Numbered from the stretch's first letter, positions 51,675 to 61,962 are shown. The stretch is 64,000 bases of DNA from Promethearchaeota archaeon (GCA_016839555.1 JAEOUA010000007.1:124001-188000), one strand, 5' to 3'. The notes: generated by a model not told the origin, from the letters alone. Made by a program: numbers and translations.

Positions 51675-51902
51675 ACTATGTGTTAATTATTTTTTAATTA
51701 TTTATTTTTTTAAATTAAAGAATGATCTTGAACATTTAATGTAAATTTTTATGTTTTTAATATAAATAATTATGATCTTCCTCAATAGTATGCCTTTTAA
51801 GATTCATAAAGATTTTCAAAAACTTTAATTAATTTTTTAAATTTCATAAATTATTAAACTAATCATATTAGTTAAATAAAAGCAAGAGTTGAAAAAATTA
51901 AA

Positions 51903-53222
51903 ATGCCAGAAACAAAAGAAGTTTGGATGATAGATTATGCGAGAACTCCATTCTCTCGTTCTAGACCGAAAACTCCGGAACGAGATGTATTTGGTGAGAT
52001 TCGCGGTGATGAGCTTTTAGCTACCTTATTGATGAAGTTTTTTGATCAGAAATTAGCTGATAAAGGCATCCTGAAATCAGATATTGACGAGGCGACTGTT
52101 GGAACTGCTATGGGAGTATATGAAAATTGGACCTACGGGGGTAGGCTCCCATTATTTTTGGCTAAGTTTCCCGCAGACACACCTGGATTATTTGTAGACC
52201 GTCAATGCGGCTCGGCCGGAAGCGGTATGCATGTTGGCATCATGGAAATAATGCTCGGTTATAGCAAATGCACCTTAGCCACAGGGGTAGAACATATGAC
52301 AAGAGTTTCAATGCAAAATGATTGGGTGAGACCAAACTTAAAAATGATTAATAAGAATAGTGAATGGTATAGACCCGAGTATGATTTATTAACTACAATC
52401 AACATGATTCAAACTGCTCAAAAGCTTTATGAACAAGAGACTCCGTATTTTACCAAAGAAGATTTAGATAAATTTGGTGTGCGCAGTCATAATTTAACGG
52501 TCAAATCTCAAGAAGAAAACTGGTTCACAAGTGGTGTATGGGGTGGGGAAATTATACCAATTGAAGCTCACGCTGAAGGAAATGTTGAAGAGAAAATGAT
52601 TGTCGATAAAGATATGGCAGCTCGTAAATCCAAATTGGAGGTTGTAAGCCAATTAACTAGATTATCGAAACCATTTTATTTAAAGCAGAATATATATGGA
52701 GAAGATATTGGGGGACGAAGTGGATATGCGGAACGAGAAGGTACAAAAGATGGTGTTATAACACCTGGAAACTCATCCCCTCTAAATGCAGGTGCTACAG
52801 CAGCGGTATTAATGGAGGCTGAAGAAGCTAAAAAGAGAGGGCTTGAACCTTTGGCTAAAATTGTGTCAATTGGTTGGGCAGCTGTGGATCCTTCTGTAAT
52901 GGGTCGTGGACCGGTTCCAGCAACAGAAATGGCACTCAAACATGCGGGTATGAAAGCAGAAGATATTGATTATTGGGAGATTAATGAGGCGTTCTGTATT
53001 GTTACTTTGAACTGTATGAGAGCTTTTAATATTCCAGAAGAAAAAGTTAATGTAATGGGCGGAAGTACCGCAATTGGTCATCCATTAGGGTCAACAATGG
53101 TTCGTTTACCCGGTACCCTCGCGAGAATTTTACGAGATAAAGGCGCAAAATATGGTTTGGCAAATGCCTGTTGTGGTGGCGGTCAAGGAGTAGCTGTACT
53201 TATTGAGAATCCTGACGCATAA
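51903..53222 (+). CDS. Thiolase / acetyl-CoA C-acyltransferase
   Basis: 'DRQCGSAGSGMHVGIMEIMLG', 'EINEAFCIVTLN', 'NVMGGSTAIGHPLGSTMVRL', 'ANACCGGGQGVAVLIE'. Confidence 0.93.
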   Translation: MPETKEVWMIDYARTPFSRSRPKTPERDVFGEIRGDELLATLLMKFFDQKLADKGILKSDIDEATVGTAMGVYENWTYGGRLPLFLAKFPADTPGLFVDRQCGSAGSGMHVGIMEIMLGYSKCTLATGVEHMTRVSMQNDWVRPNLKMINKNSEWYRPEYDLLTTINMIQTAQKLYEQETPYFTKEDLDKFGVRSHNLTVKSQEENWFTSGVWGGEIIPIEAHAEGNVEEKMIVDKDMAARKSKLEVVSQLTRLSKPFYLKQNIYGEDIGGRSGYAEREGTKDGVITPGNSSPLNAGATAAVLMEAEEAKKRGLEPLAKIVSIGWAAVDPSVMGRGPVPATEMALKHAGMKAEDIDYWEINEAFCIVTLNCMRAFNIPEEKVNVMGGSTAIGHPLGSTMVRLPGTLARILRDKGAKYGLANACCGGGQGVAVLIENPDA

Positions 53223-53358
53223 AATCTTTACTTTTTTATTTTTCTCTTAATTTATTTTATATTTGTATTCTTTTTTAGAATCAAGAAGTTATTTGAATTT
53301 AGTTTAAATTTTTCTATTTTTCACACAAGGTAAAAATATTATTGATCTCATTAAAAAA

Positions 53359-54102
53359 CTAGAAAATATCATTGAGATTTAAATTTTTAAGGAATTGTGG
53401 TAATGTTTTTTTATTTAGAACAAGATACTCACCATCTATCTCAAATTCATAATTTTCAGCCCAATCAACTATAAATTTCATAAGCTCATTTCTTTCAATA
53501 CTTAAAATATCCTGAATATCAGTGATATTAATCTTTTTTGAGACTCTAAACAAAGATTTAAGTTGTTCGAGGATAATATTTTCTGAGGTTTGACCTTCTA
53601 TTCTTGAGGTATCATCAAGCTTCTTTTCTACGATTTTTTTTGCGTCTTTAGCATATAAAAAATTTGCGTCAATCTCTAATGCCCTTTTATACGCTTTAAG
53701 TGCCTTTTCCAGCAATCCCTTATCTTCATAAACCAAGCCAATATTATAATAACAAAATTTATACTCTGGGTTCAATTTCAGTACCTCTTTAAATTTTATT
53801 AAGGCTTCATCGTGTTTCCCCAATGAAAATAAAGCAATTCCCAAATTATATATCGCACGATAATTTTCAGGCTCAAGATCGATAATTTCTTGATAACATT
53901 TACAAGTTTTTGGGTAATCTATCACCCAATCATCCATTAACCATCCTGCATAATCAAATAATAATTTTATTAATACTGCTTTAATCTTTTGAGAGTTTTT
54001 ATTTTTATCCAACAGATTTTTAATAAGGTTAATGCTTTTTTCATACTCTCCTTTATCTTTTAAAGCTAATGCTTCTTCAATTGTCTCATCCGCGCTTGCC
54101 AT
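53359..54102 (-). CDS. TPR-repeat protein
   Basis: 'YRAIYNLGIALFSLGKHDEALIKFKEVLKLNPEYKFCYYNIGLVYEDKGLLEKALKAYKRALEID'. Confidence 0.85.
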   Translation of the reverse strand: MASADETIEEALALKDKGEYEKSINLIKNLLDKNKNSQKIKAVLIKLLFDYAGWLMDDWVIDYPKTCKCYQEIIDLEPENYRAIYNLGIALFSLGKHDEALIKFKEVLKLNPEYKFCYYNIGLVYEDKGLLEKALKAYKRALEIDANFLYAKDAKKIVEKKLDDTSRIEGQTSENIILEQLKSLFRVSKKINITDIQDILSIERNELMKFIVDWAENYEFEIDGEYLVLNKKTLPQFLKNLNLNDIF

Positions 54103-54237
54103 ATGAATATCACTTGTTTTGCTAATTACTAATGATAGAAATCCTTAAGAGTAAAAGAATTTAATGATTCTCAAGAATTTGATATTGGCATTTCTCCTGA
54201 AGACCTTTACTGGTCTCAATATGCCCAAGTAATCGCC

Positions 54238-54759
54238 TTGGAAATGAATTCCGACCCCAATGGTAATAGTGTGCCGGGAGGCGCCTATGCCGTAGATGCC
54301 TCTAATGACTTATACAAATTAACGGTATATGTTGATGAAGTATATTACGATGATGAGCATGAGGGCTGGTTGATGGGCGATGGGGAAATGTACCTTAAAT
54401 TATGGATTGGCGAAGCCTATTTTCCAAGCTACGCAGCTGGTGGCGATTCAAATGATAATCATTTAGATAAAATTGATGATGCAAATGATGATTATGAAAG
54501 TTGTGGAAAAAAGGAGGCGTTAGATTGGAATAATTACCATTATGCCTTAGTCTCATATGATTCCTATATGAAGGTTCGTGTTCAGGCTTCTGAATACGAT
54601 TCAACACTTGGAGATGATGATTATCCCGTATTCCAGTGGTGGTTTAATCCATCTCAATGGCACGGATATATAAATAATGGATGGTATTGGTCTGGAAATC
54701 GCTATGATATGGGAGATTGTCGTTATACAATCTGGTTCCGAATAGACTCGGTCTATTAG
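54238..54759 (+). CDS. Hypothetical acidic Tyr/Trp-rich protein, possibly 5'-truncated
   Basis: ORF from TTG 54238; the same frame is open and coding-like upstream to ~54138 (KSLRVKEFNDSQEFDIGISPEDLYWSQYAQVIALEMNSDP) without ATG/GTG. Confidence 0.55.
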   Translation: MEMNSDPNGNSVPGGAYAVDASNDLYKLTVYVDEVYYDDEHEGWLMGDGEMYLKLWIGEAYFPSYAAGGDSNDNHLDKIDDANDDYESCGKKEALDWNNYHYALVSYDSYMKVRVQASEYDSTLGDDDYPVFQWWFNPSQWHGYINNGWYWSGNRYDMGDCRYTIWFRIDSVY

Positions 54760-54835
54760 GTTTCGCAATAAAATAAAAAATCTTATCATTTTTTTTTTTT
54801 AATAAATTACTTTTTCTTTTAAGATTTTTTTTATG

Positions 54836-54856
54836 ATTTTATCAAAGTGGAATATG
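54836..54856. repeat. 21-bp direct repeat copy 1 (attttatcaaagtggaatatg)
   Basis: Identical 21-mer at 57866-57886. Confidence 0.8.
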
Positions 54857-54955
54857 TTTAAGACTTTTGAGAAGTACTATTTGAGAAACTTGAAGACAAT
54901 TTGTTTCTTAAACCAATAAAAAAGAAATTACTAAAAAAAAATTGAAGATTGAATA

Positions 54956-57322
54956 TTATTCGTTGAGTATATTTTTTAAAGCTTCTATATTTTTTTTAAA
55001 TATTTGAGCGTTTCGAGAGTTTTCTAATCCCAATTCTATGAGAGTATCTAATGCCTGTTCAAAGGATCTTAAAGATGCCTCATAGTTCCCTTGCGCATAA
55101 TATATACTTCCGATGTTGTTAAGGCGGGTGGCTTTCCCCAAAAGGTCTCCCAGCTGCTCGGCAATCTTGAGCGCCTCTTCATACCGTTCTAACGCTTCGG
55201 GATAGTTTCCTTGCGCCTGATATATACCACCGATGTTGTTAAGGCGGGTGGCTTTCCCCGAAAGGTCTCCCAGCTGATCGGCAATCTTGAGCGCCTCCTC
55301 ATAGTATATCAACGCCTCGGAATAGTTTCCTTGCACCTGATATATACTCCCGATGTTGTTAAGGCGGGTAGCTTTCTTCGATAGGTCGCCCAGCTGATCG
55401 GCAATCTTGAGCGCCTCCTCATACCAATTAATTGCTTCGGAATAGTTCCCTTGCGCATAATATATCTTTCCGATGTTGTTAAGGCGGGTGGCTTTTCCCG
55501 AAAGATCCCCCAGCTGCTCATCAATCTTGAGCGCCTCCTCATACCGTTCTAACGCCTCGGGATAGTTCCCTTGCGCATAATATACACTCCCGATGTTGTT
55601 ATGGCGGGTGGCTTTTCCCGAAAGATCCCCCAGCTGATAGTCAATCTTGAGCGCCTCCTCATACCGTTCTAACGCCTCGGGATAGTTACCCTGCGCCCTA
55701 TATATCTCTCCGATGTTGTTAAGGTCTGTAGCTTTCCCCGAAAGGTCCCCCAACTGCTCATCAATCTTGAGCGCCTCCTCATACCGTTCTAACGCCTCGG
55801 GATAGTTCCCTTGCGCATAATATACACTCCCGATATTGATAAGGTCTGTAGCTTTCCCCGAAAGGTCGCCCAACTGCTCATCAATCTTGAGCGCCTCCTC
55901 ATATCGATTTATTGCTTCAGGATAGTTCCCTTGTGAATAATATATCTTTCCGATGTTGTTAAGGACACGGGCTTTCTTAGAAAGGTCGCCAAACTGCTCG
56001 ATAATCTTCAGCGCCTCCTCATACCTATTTATTGCTTCAGGATAATTCCCCTGTGCATAATATATACTCCCGATGTTGTTAAAATGGGTAGCTTTTTCTG
56101 AAAGGTCGCTCAGCTGCTTATCAATCTTGAGCGCCTCCTCATAGTATTTCAGTGCCTCGGTATAGTTCCCTTGCGATCCATAAATTGTCCCCATTGAGCT
56201 CAGCGCAAAAGCTTTCCAGGAGAGATCTTCTTGTTCTTCTGCGAGCTTAAGAATTGTCGTTAGACACCGCATTGAATCGGGATGCTTATTAAAATTATCA
56301 TAGATTTTATAGGGGATTGAAAATTTCTGGAAACTATCCGCAGCTTTGATATTATCTTTAAGAAAAGTGGTGGATTTCAACGAAAAATTTTTCGCATTAA
56401 GTGATGGTTTCGTTTCCAATAAATCATTCACCAAGCGTAATGTATTGGTTTCCACCCGGTAGATATATCTTGTGTTTCGCATTCTGTAGATGCCACTGAG
56501 GATTTGATTCACTTTATCTGATTGATCTAAATGTAATATTGTTTTACCATCGATTTCATAAATTTGTTCTCTTCCACCGTCATCTAATTTGTAATCGATC
56601 CACACAATAGTTTCCACATCCTTAAGCACTTGTAAAGTGGGCACTATATCGAAGTCATCACTTCCCGAATAGCCCATCACGACCAATGTCCGCCCTCTTG
56701 AGATATTATTAAATAGTGGGCGCTTAAAGGGCTCTAACTGGAATACGCTTTCTCCTTCTTTTCCTAAGCCAAACGCCTGTATGGTTGCCACTAAAGAATC
56801 CTTGGTACTTTCTTGAGTGATTATATTTTTAGGAGAGCCGTGAATCTTATAGACTACCTTTTTGCCTTCTTGAAATAATGCTTCGGGATTGTTATATGTT
56901 TCGAAATCGTTTCTAGTAATTACAGGAACAATCTCATTTTTGGGAACGCCCGATTGCTCTAAGGCATGTTCGATAAGAAAGTCGAAGTTGGTGGTCATCA
57001 CAAAATGTCCTTTCTGAAGCATCTCCGCCAGAAAATAGTGTTGGAGATTCGGGGTATCGCACATACCATAGTAATCGATAATTTTAAGCTCGGGATCTAA
57101 TCGGTCTCGAATAATTTCGACTAACTGCTCGAATCTCAATTCTTTTAAGTCTAATAGCTTCTCAATTTCGCTTTCGGCACAAGTAACGTTAATAATAGCC
57201 TCTATCATGGCTCGCCCTGTCGGAAGGCACGAGGGCGTATCCACTGAGCAACCCGCTCCCACTAAAAAGCTCAGCTTTTTGCCATTAATAAGCTCTTTAA
57301 AGCTCTGATTTTTACGGGTCAT
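54956..57322 (-). CDS. SIR2-like (SIR2_2-type) N-terminal domain fused to a TPR array; candidate defence NADase
   Basis: 'LSFLVGAGCSVDTPSCLPTGRAM', 'FVMTTNFDFLIEHAL', 'VYKIHGSPKN', 'LVVMGYSGSDDFD'; then ~10-11 TPR units of 40 aa. Confidence 0.85.
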   Translation of the reverse strand: MTRKNQSFKELINGKKLSFLVGAGCSVDTPSCLPTGRAMIEAIINVTCAESEIEKLLDLKELRFEQLVEIIRDRLDPELKIIDYYGMCDTPNLQHYFLAEMLQKGHFVMTTNFDFLIEHALEQSGVPKNEIVPVITRNDFETYNNPEALFQEGKKVVYKIHGSPKNIITQESTKDSLVATIQAFGLGKEGESVFQLEPFKRPLFNNISRGRTLVVMGYSGSDDFDIVPTLQVLKDVETIVWIDYKLDDGGREQIYEIDGKTILHLDQSDKVNQILSGIYRMRNTRYIYRVETNTLRLVNDLLETKPSLNAKNFSLKSTTFLKDNIKAADSFQKFSIPYKIYDNFNKHPDSMRCLTTILKLAEEQEDLSWKAFALSSMGTIYGSQGNYTEALKYYEEALKIDKQLSDLSEKATHFNNIGSIYYAQGNYPEAINRYEEALKIIEQFGDLSKKARVLNNIGKIYYSQGNYPEAINRYEEALKIDEQLGDLSGKATDLINIGSVYYAQGNYPEALERYEEALKIDEQLGDLSGKATDLNNIGEIYRAQGNYPEALERYEEALKIDYQLGDLSGKATRHNNIGSVYYAQGNYPEALERYEEALKIDEQLGDLSGKATRLNNIGKIYYAQGNYSEAINWYEEALKIADQLGDLSKKATRLNNIGSIYQVQGNYSEALIYYEEALKIADQLGDLSGKATRLNNIGGIYQAQGNYPEALERYEEALKIAEQLGDLLGKATRLNNIGSIYYAQGNYEASLRSFEQALDTLIELGLENSRNAQIFKKNIEALKNILNE
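55075..56220 (-). repeat. ~120-bp tandem repeat array encoding 40-aa TPR units
   Basis: Consecutive 120-nt blocks share long near-identical stretches ('atagttcccttgcgcataatatac..cccgatgttgttaaggcgggtggcttt.cccgaaaggtc.cccagctg'). Confidence 0.9.
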
Positions 57323-57453
57323 TAATTTTCCTACTAATTATATTGAATTTGGAATATGAATAATTATGAAGATAAACATAAATTTATATTTAAATTTTAG
57401 ATATATCCCAAAAAAAAAGAGAATATTCCTTTTTAATTTTCCTTAAGACCAGA

Positions 57454-57822
57454 TCAAGGCTCGGGAAAGAAATTATAATCGTTGGTAGAAATATCTTCCA
57501 AAAACAGTAATATCTGTTTGGGATGTTTCTCTTCTAACAATATAAAGATTAATCGTTTAAATACATGCTCTATGGCAAACTTTTCTGCCTCTAGCTTTAT
57601 CTGATCTATAACACTAAAAATATTCTTATTTACAACCTCTCATTAATTAGGATCATCTACCATTCGTGAACTATCATAAGTTGAAATATAGATTGTAATA
57701 GCATGTCCGATCATTACTAACGACCCAATTCGGACATCGAGCGCTAATTGTGCTTAGAGAGGCACGAAAACGGAAGGTCCAATCTCCGGAGCTTTGAATT
57801 TGAGGGATATCAGATCCGAGGT
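57454..57822 (-). pseudogene. Decayed ORF with three in-frame stops, unknown family
   Basis: Reverse frame: SDLISLKFKAPEIGPSVFVPL*AQLALDVRIGSLVMIGHAITIYISTYDSSRMVDDPN**EVVNKNIFSVIDQIKLEAEKFAIEHVFKRLIFILLEEKHPKQILLFLEDISTNDYNFFPEP*. Confidence 0.6.
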
Positions 57823-57865
57823 ATAAATAGATAAAAACTTTTTCTATCAAAGCTTTTTTTTCCCA

Positions 57866-57886
57866 ATTTTATCAAAGTGGAATATG
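57866..57886. repeat. 21-bp direct repeat copy 2 (attttatcaaagtggaatatg)
   Basis: Identical to 54836-54856. Confidence 0.8.
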
Positions 57887-58024
57887 CTAAAGATTTATTA
57901 TAAAAGCAAACTATAAATAAAAGAAAGTGCTAATAATAATTTATAATAGTAGAAATTACTCAAATGGAAGTGAGAAAAGATAACAGTATCAGATGAATCA
58001 AAATTTAGTGATAATGTAAAAAAG

Positions 58025-59071
58025 TTGATGCAAGAGTATCAAAAGATTCAGATGAAAGCAGTAGGTGAATTTCTCAAGCGAAAAGAAAATCAGAAAATCA
58101 ATTTTTTAGACCTTTGGAATAAATTGATGGATGCCAATGCTCTTTGGGTCGACACTAAGGGAAAAGATTTAACTTACGAGGATTTATCTAATTTAACTAC
58201 TCATGAAGAGCGGATGTTTCTTGCTAAATTTATTCGAGATATATTCGATTATACTTCTGAACTCCAGGAAAAAGAAGATCCGCTGCCAGAAAGCATAAAA
58301 ATCGAGCAAATTGAGGCCAATGAAGTACCTGCTGAATGGCAGATTGTTCCAAACGCGAATGAAGAAAGAGTTTTACTATATTTTCATGGGGGAGGTATGG
58401 TTTTAGGTTCTCCAAGAAATTCTCGATATCTCACGGTGGAAATTGCGAAAGCTACGAAAATGAAAGTATTAAGTGTAGATTATCGTTTAGCTCCAGAACA
58501 TCCCCATCCTGCGGGACAAGAAGATTGTATGAAAGTGTACGAATGGCTCCTTTCGGAAGGTTACAAACCAAAAAACATCATTTTAGGAGGATTATCCGCG
58601 GGGGGTTATTATACAATTATAACGCTTTTAAGATTGAGAGATGAAGGGAAACCATTACCATTGGGAGGTGTATGTCTTTCTCCTGCCACGGATTTAAGAG
58701 AAGAGGGTCAAGATGATTTGTTTTACCAAAATGCAAGGACCGATCCAATTTTGGCAGATTCTGGGTTGTTATTATGGTGTACCATCGCATATTTAGGAGG
58801 AAAAGACCCAAATGATCCCTATATAACTCCCCTCCTGGCTGATTTAAAGGACTTACCTCCCTTATTAATTCAAGCTAGCACTTCTGAAATACTTTATAGC
58901 AACGCTAAAAAATTTTACGAGAAAGCAAAAGAAGCCGGTGTAAACGTAAAATTTGAAACATGGGATAATGTTCCTCACGGATTTCATTCTTTTGGATTAA
59001 ATATCTTACCAGAAGCACAAGACGCTATCAAACACATTAAAATGTTTGTTGATGGGTTATTTCATCAATAA
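58025..59071 (+). CDS. Alpha/beta hydrolase (HSL-like esterase/lipase)
   Basis: Oxyanion 'YFHGGGMVLGSP', nucleophile 'GGLSAGGYYT', catalytic His 'VPHGFHSF'. Confidence 0.9.
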   Translation: MMQEYQKIQMKAVGEFLKRKENQKINFLDLWNKLMDANALWVDTKGKDLTYEDLSNLTTHEERMFLAKFIRDIFDYTSELQEKEDPLPESIKIEQIEANEVPAEWQIVPNANEERVLLYFHGGGMVLGSPRNSRYLTVEIAKATKMKVLSVDYRLAPEHPHPAGQEDCMKVYEWLLSEGYKPKNIILGGLSAGGYYTIITLLRLRDEGKPLPLGGVCLSPATDLREEGQDDLFYQNARTDPILADSGLLLWCTIAYLGGKDPNDPYITPLLADLKDLPPLLIQASTSEILYSNAKKFYEKAKEAGVNVKFETWDNVPHGFHSFGLNILPEAQDAIKHIKMFVDGLFHQ

Positions 59072-59388
59072 AATTATATTCATATTAAGAACTGAAAAGT
59101 GAGTCTCTAAGAAATTTTTACATATCAATCTATCTTTTACCTTTTTTTTATTCTGTCTCTTTCTTTGATATTGCTATTCCAAAACCAGATTAAATATCAT
59201 AATCAATGCAATTTAGATATAAAAAAGTAGATCCATCTCCTTGTAAGTATCTTGAGTGCAAAAATATTACTCCTAAAAACTGATCCCAAATTGAGATTTT
59301 CATTTCATAAAATAATTATTTCAAAAATATTTAAATACAAGATTAGCATATTTTTTTATACTGAAGAAAAAAAAGAAGGTGATAAAGA

Positions 59389-59601
59389 ATGGTCGGGATG
59401 GTTTATAAATCAATAGAATTAGTTGGCACAAGCGATAAAAATTGGGCTGAAGCAGTAAAAAACGCTTATAAAGAGGCTAAAAAAACTCTCCGGGGTATTA
59501 GAAACATTAGTATTATTCAGTCAGATGTTAAAGTGAAAGAGGATACCGACACTCTTATATATCGAGTAAGGTGTCAAGTGAATTTTGAGCTTGAGAAATA
59601 A
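59389..59601 (+). CDS. Dodecin-family flavin-binding protein
   Basis: 'MVYKSIELVGTSDKNWAEAVKNAYKEAKKTLRGIRNISIIQSDVKV...YRVRCQVNFELE'. Confidence 0.92.
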   Translation: MVGMVYKSIELVGTSDKNWAEAVKNAYKEAKKTLRGIRNISIIQSDVKVKEDTDTLIYRVRCQVNFELEK

Positions 59602-59819
59602 TTTTTTACTGTACTAAAATTTTAAATTTTAATTTTTTTTTTATTTTTTTTATTTATTCTTTTATATATTTCTTTTCTATATTTTTTTCTTTTTATTTGA
59701 AGAGGTATATTTTAGTATATTTAATTAAGATTTAATAACAACGCTTTTTTAATTTCCTACATAAATTAGTGTATTAAGCAATTAGACTTAATGGAAAAAT
59801 AAGAAGTACCCACAATAAA

Positions 59820-60311
59820 ATGGAAAAAGTATATTTTAAAAAAGTCAGAAAAAATGTGGAGCTTCCTCAACCTTCAAAGCGAGGAGATGCGGGAGCGGAT
59901 GCGAGGATCATGGGATTTAAAAAAATCCAGAGAGAAGGGAAGGATAAAAAATTAATTGATATCGATTCAGATAGTTATGTTTTAAAACCCTTAGAACGAG
60001 TGGGATGCGCCTTAGGGTTTGCAACAGCAATTCCGCAAGGATATTATTTTAAGGTGGTGCCTCGAAGCGGACTTGCGCTTTGGGATGGGCTTACGATTTT
60101 AAACACGCCGGGAACTATAGATTCTGGATATCGAAATGAATGGATGGCAATTGTAGCTAATCTCTCAAATAAGGAAGTAACCTTACACAAGGGTGATAGG
60201 ATTTGTCAGATAATATTTGGCAAACTCCACGATTATCAAGGTATTGAAGTAGATGAATTACCCTCATCCGAGAGAGGTTTGGGTGGTTTTGGGTCTACTG
60301 GAAAAAAATAG
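59820..60311 (+). CDS. dut: dUTP diphosphatase-like protein
   Basis: 'RGDAGADARI', 'VPRSGLALWDGLTILNTPGTIDSGYRNEW', 'LHKGDRICQIIFGKL', 'SERGLGGFGSTG'. Confidence 0.92.
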   Translation: MEKVYFKKVRKNVELPQPSKRGDAGADARIMGFKKIQREGKDKKLIDIDSDSYVLKPLERVGCALGFATAIPQGYYFKVVPRSGLALWDGLTILNTPGTIDSGYRNEWMAIVANLSNKEVTLHKGDRICQIIFGKLHDYQGIEVDELPSSERGLGGFGSTGKK

Positions 60312-60435
60312 ATTTTTTGTAAACTTTTCCTCTTTAAGTAAGAATCTTAACATTCAAATGTTTAGAAAGATATATCTAATTGACTTTGTCAATAACATAA
60401 TAAACTAATTATATAAAGTCATTAGGTTATAAAAA

Positions 60436-61962
60436 GTGAATAAAAAGAATAAAGAACCGATGCCTAAGGATCATTTTCTTTATAAGATTTTAAATCCCGA
60501 TTCGATAGCTGTTTTTGGAGCAAATAATAATCTTCTCACTACAATGGGTTCAATGCAATTACGGAATATCATTACTGGAGGATTTAAAGGGGAAATATAT
60601 CCAATACACCCTAAATTAACCCAAGTGCAAGGATATAAAGCATATCAAAATATTCTTGATGTTCCAGAAACTCCTGACTTAGCATTCCTGATTCTTCCAC
60701 CAAGAGTGATCCCGGAAGTCTTAAAAGAATGTGGAGAAAAAGGCATAAAACGATTAATTATTACTTCTGGAGGATTTAGAGAAATTGGGGAAGATGGAAA
60801 GCAATTATCTCAAGAAGTTAATCAAATAGCTGAAACCTATGATATGAGGTTTGTTGGACCCAACTGTTTAGGAATTTATAATGGGTGGTATGATCCAGAA
60901 GTGAAAGATTCATATTTTAATACAATGTGGATATATGAGACTCCAGAGAGAGGAAATATCTCTATTGTGTCTCAATCTGGTACTATTGCGTGTCATGTCT
61001 TCTGGCATTGCCAAGATTGGGGTGTGAAGATTGGTAAATCATTATCAATCGGTAATGAACTAAATATTGATATTTTAGACTATTTAGAATATTTCAGACA
61101 AGATCCGCAAACTCAAGTCATAGGAATTTATCTAGAAGAGATAAAACGGGGTAGGAAATTTGTAGAGTTAGCTAAAGAAATAACCCCAGAGAAACCAATA
61201 GTAGCTATCTATGCAGGTGGTACAGAAGCTGCCGAGCGTTCGATCAAGAGCCATACCGGTGCGATAGGAGGCAATCAAAAAATTTATGATGCTGTATTTA
61301 AAGAAACTGGAATTATTTCAACCACTTCAATGACTGACTTTTTATACTATCTACGTACCTTATCTTTCGCGCAAAATGATAAAATCTATCTAAATGGGGA
61401 TAAAGTGGGGATTATTACTGATTCTGGGGGAAGTGGAAGTATGATGACAAAAACAGCAGAACAATTAGGATTAAAAGTCCCTCGCTTTAGTAAAGAGTTG
61501 CAATCAGAAATTCAAAAAAAAATTCCATATACAGCAAGCGCTCTGAATCCAATCGATGTAACTTTTGATACTGATTTTATAAACTTACTCAAGAGCTTCC
61601 CCAAAATATTAATGGAATCAGGAGAGGTGGATGCGATAATTGTATATGGAGTTTTTGATTTTGACGATGTGCTAAAAACTATGGAAGAATCAGGAATGAA
61701 AATTAATGATGAAATGAAGCAAATAAGTGATATGATTCAGCGAGCCGTTTTTAAACCGATCAAACGTTTAATGAAAAAATATTCTTTACCAGTCTTTTAT
61801 GTAGGTCCGATGCCATACAGATTTGAATGGTATCGGAAATTCATTTCCCATGATATTCCTATATTTTCACTCTGGGATGCTCCCTCAAAATGTTTGAAAA
61901 TACTTTATGATTATTCTCAACACCGCAACAAATTTAAAACATTCAAAAATAATTCTGTATGA
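60436..61962 (+). CDS. ADP-forming acyl-/acetyl-CoA synthetase, alpha-type (CoA-binding and ligase) subunit
   Basis: GTG start; 'PDSIAVFGANNNLLTTMGSMQLRNIITGGFKGEIYPIHPK', 'RFVGPNCLGIYNG', 'SIVSQSGTIACHVF', 'KSHTGAIGGNQKIYDAVFKETGII'. Confidence 0.9.
   Translation: MNKKNKEPMPKDHFLYKILNPDSIAVFGANNNLLTTMGSMQLRNIITGGFKGEIYPIHPKLTQVQGYKAYQNILDVPETPDLAFLILPPRVIPEVLKECGEKGIKRLIITSGGFREIGEDGKQLSQEVNQIAETYDMRFVGPNCLGIYNGWYDPEVKDSYFNTMWIYETPERGNISIVSQSGTIACHVFWHCQDWGVKIGKSLSIGNELNIDILDYLEYFRQDPQTQVIGIYLEEIKRGRKFVELAKEITPEKPIVAIYAGGTEAAERSIKSHTGAIGGNQKIYDAVFKETGIISTTSMTDFLYYLRTLSFAQNDKIYLNGDKVGIITDSGGSGSMMTKTAEQLGLKVPRFSKELQSEIQKKIPYTASALNPIDVTFDTDFINLLKSFPKILMESGEVDAIIVYGVFDFDDVLKTMEESGMKINDEMKQISDMIQRAVFKPIKRLMKKYSLPVFYVGPMPYRFEWYRKFISHDIPIFSLWDAPSKCLKILYDYSQHRNKFKTFKNNSV

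Noticed and set aside
55075-56220. Possible CRISPR array from the regular repeats
   Set aside because: Units are 120 bp, contiguous without spacers and translate into TPR motifs.
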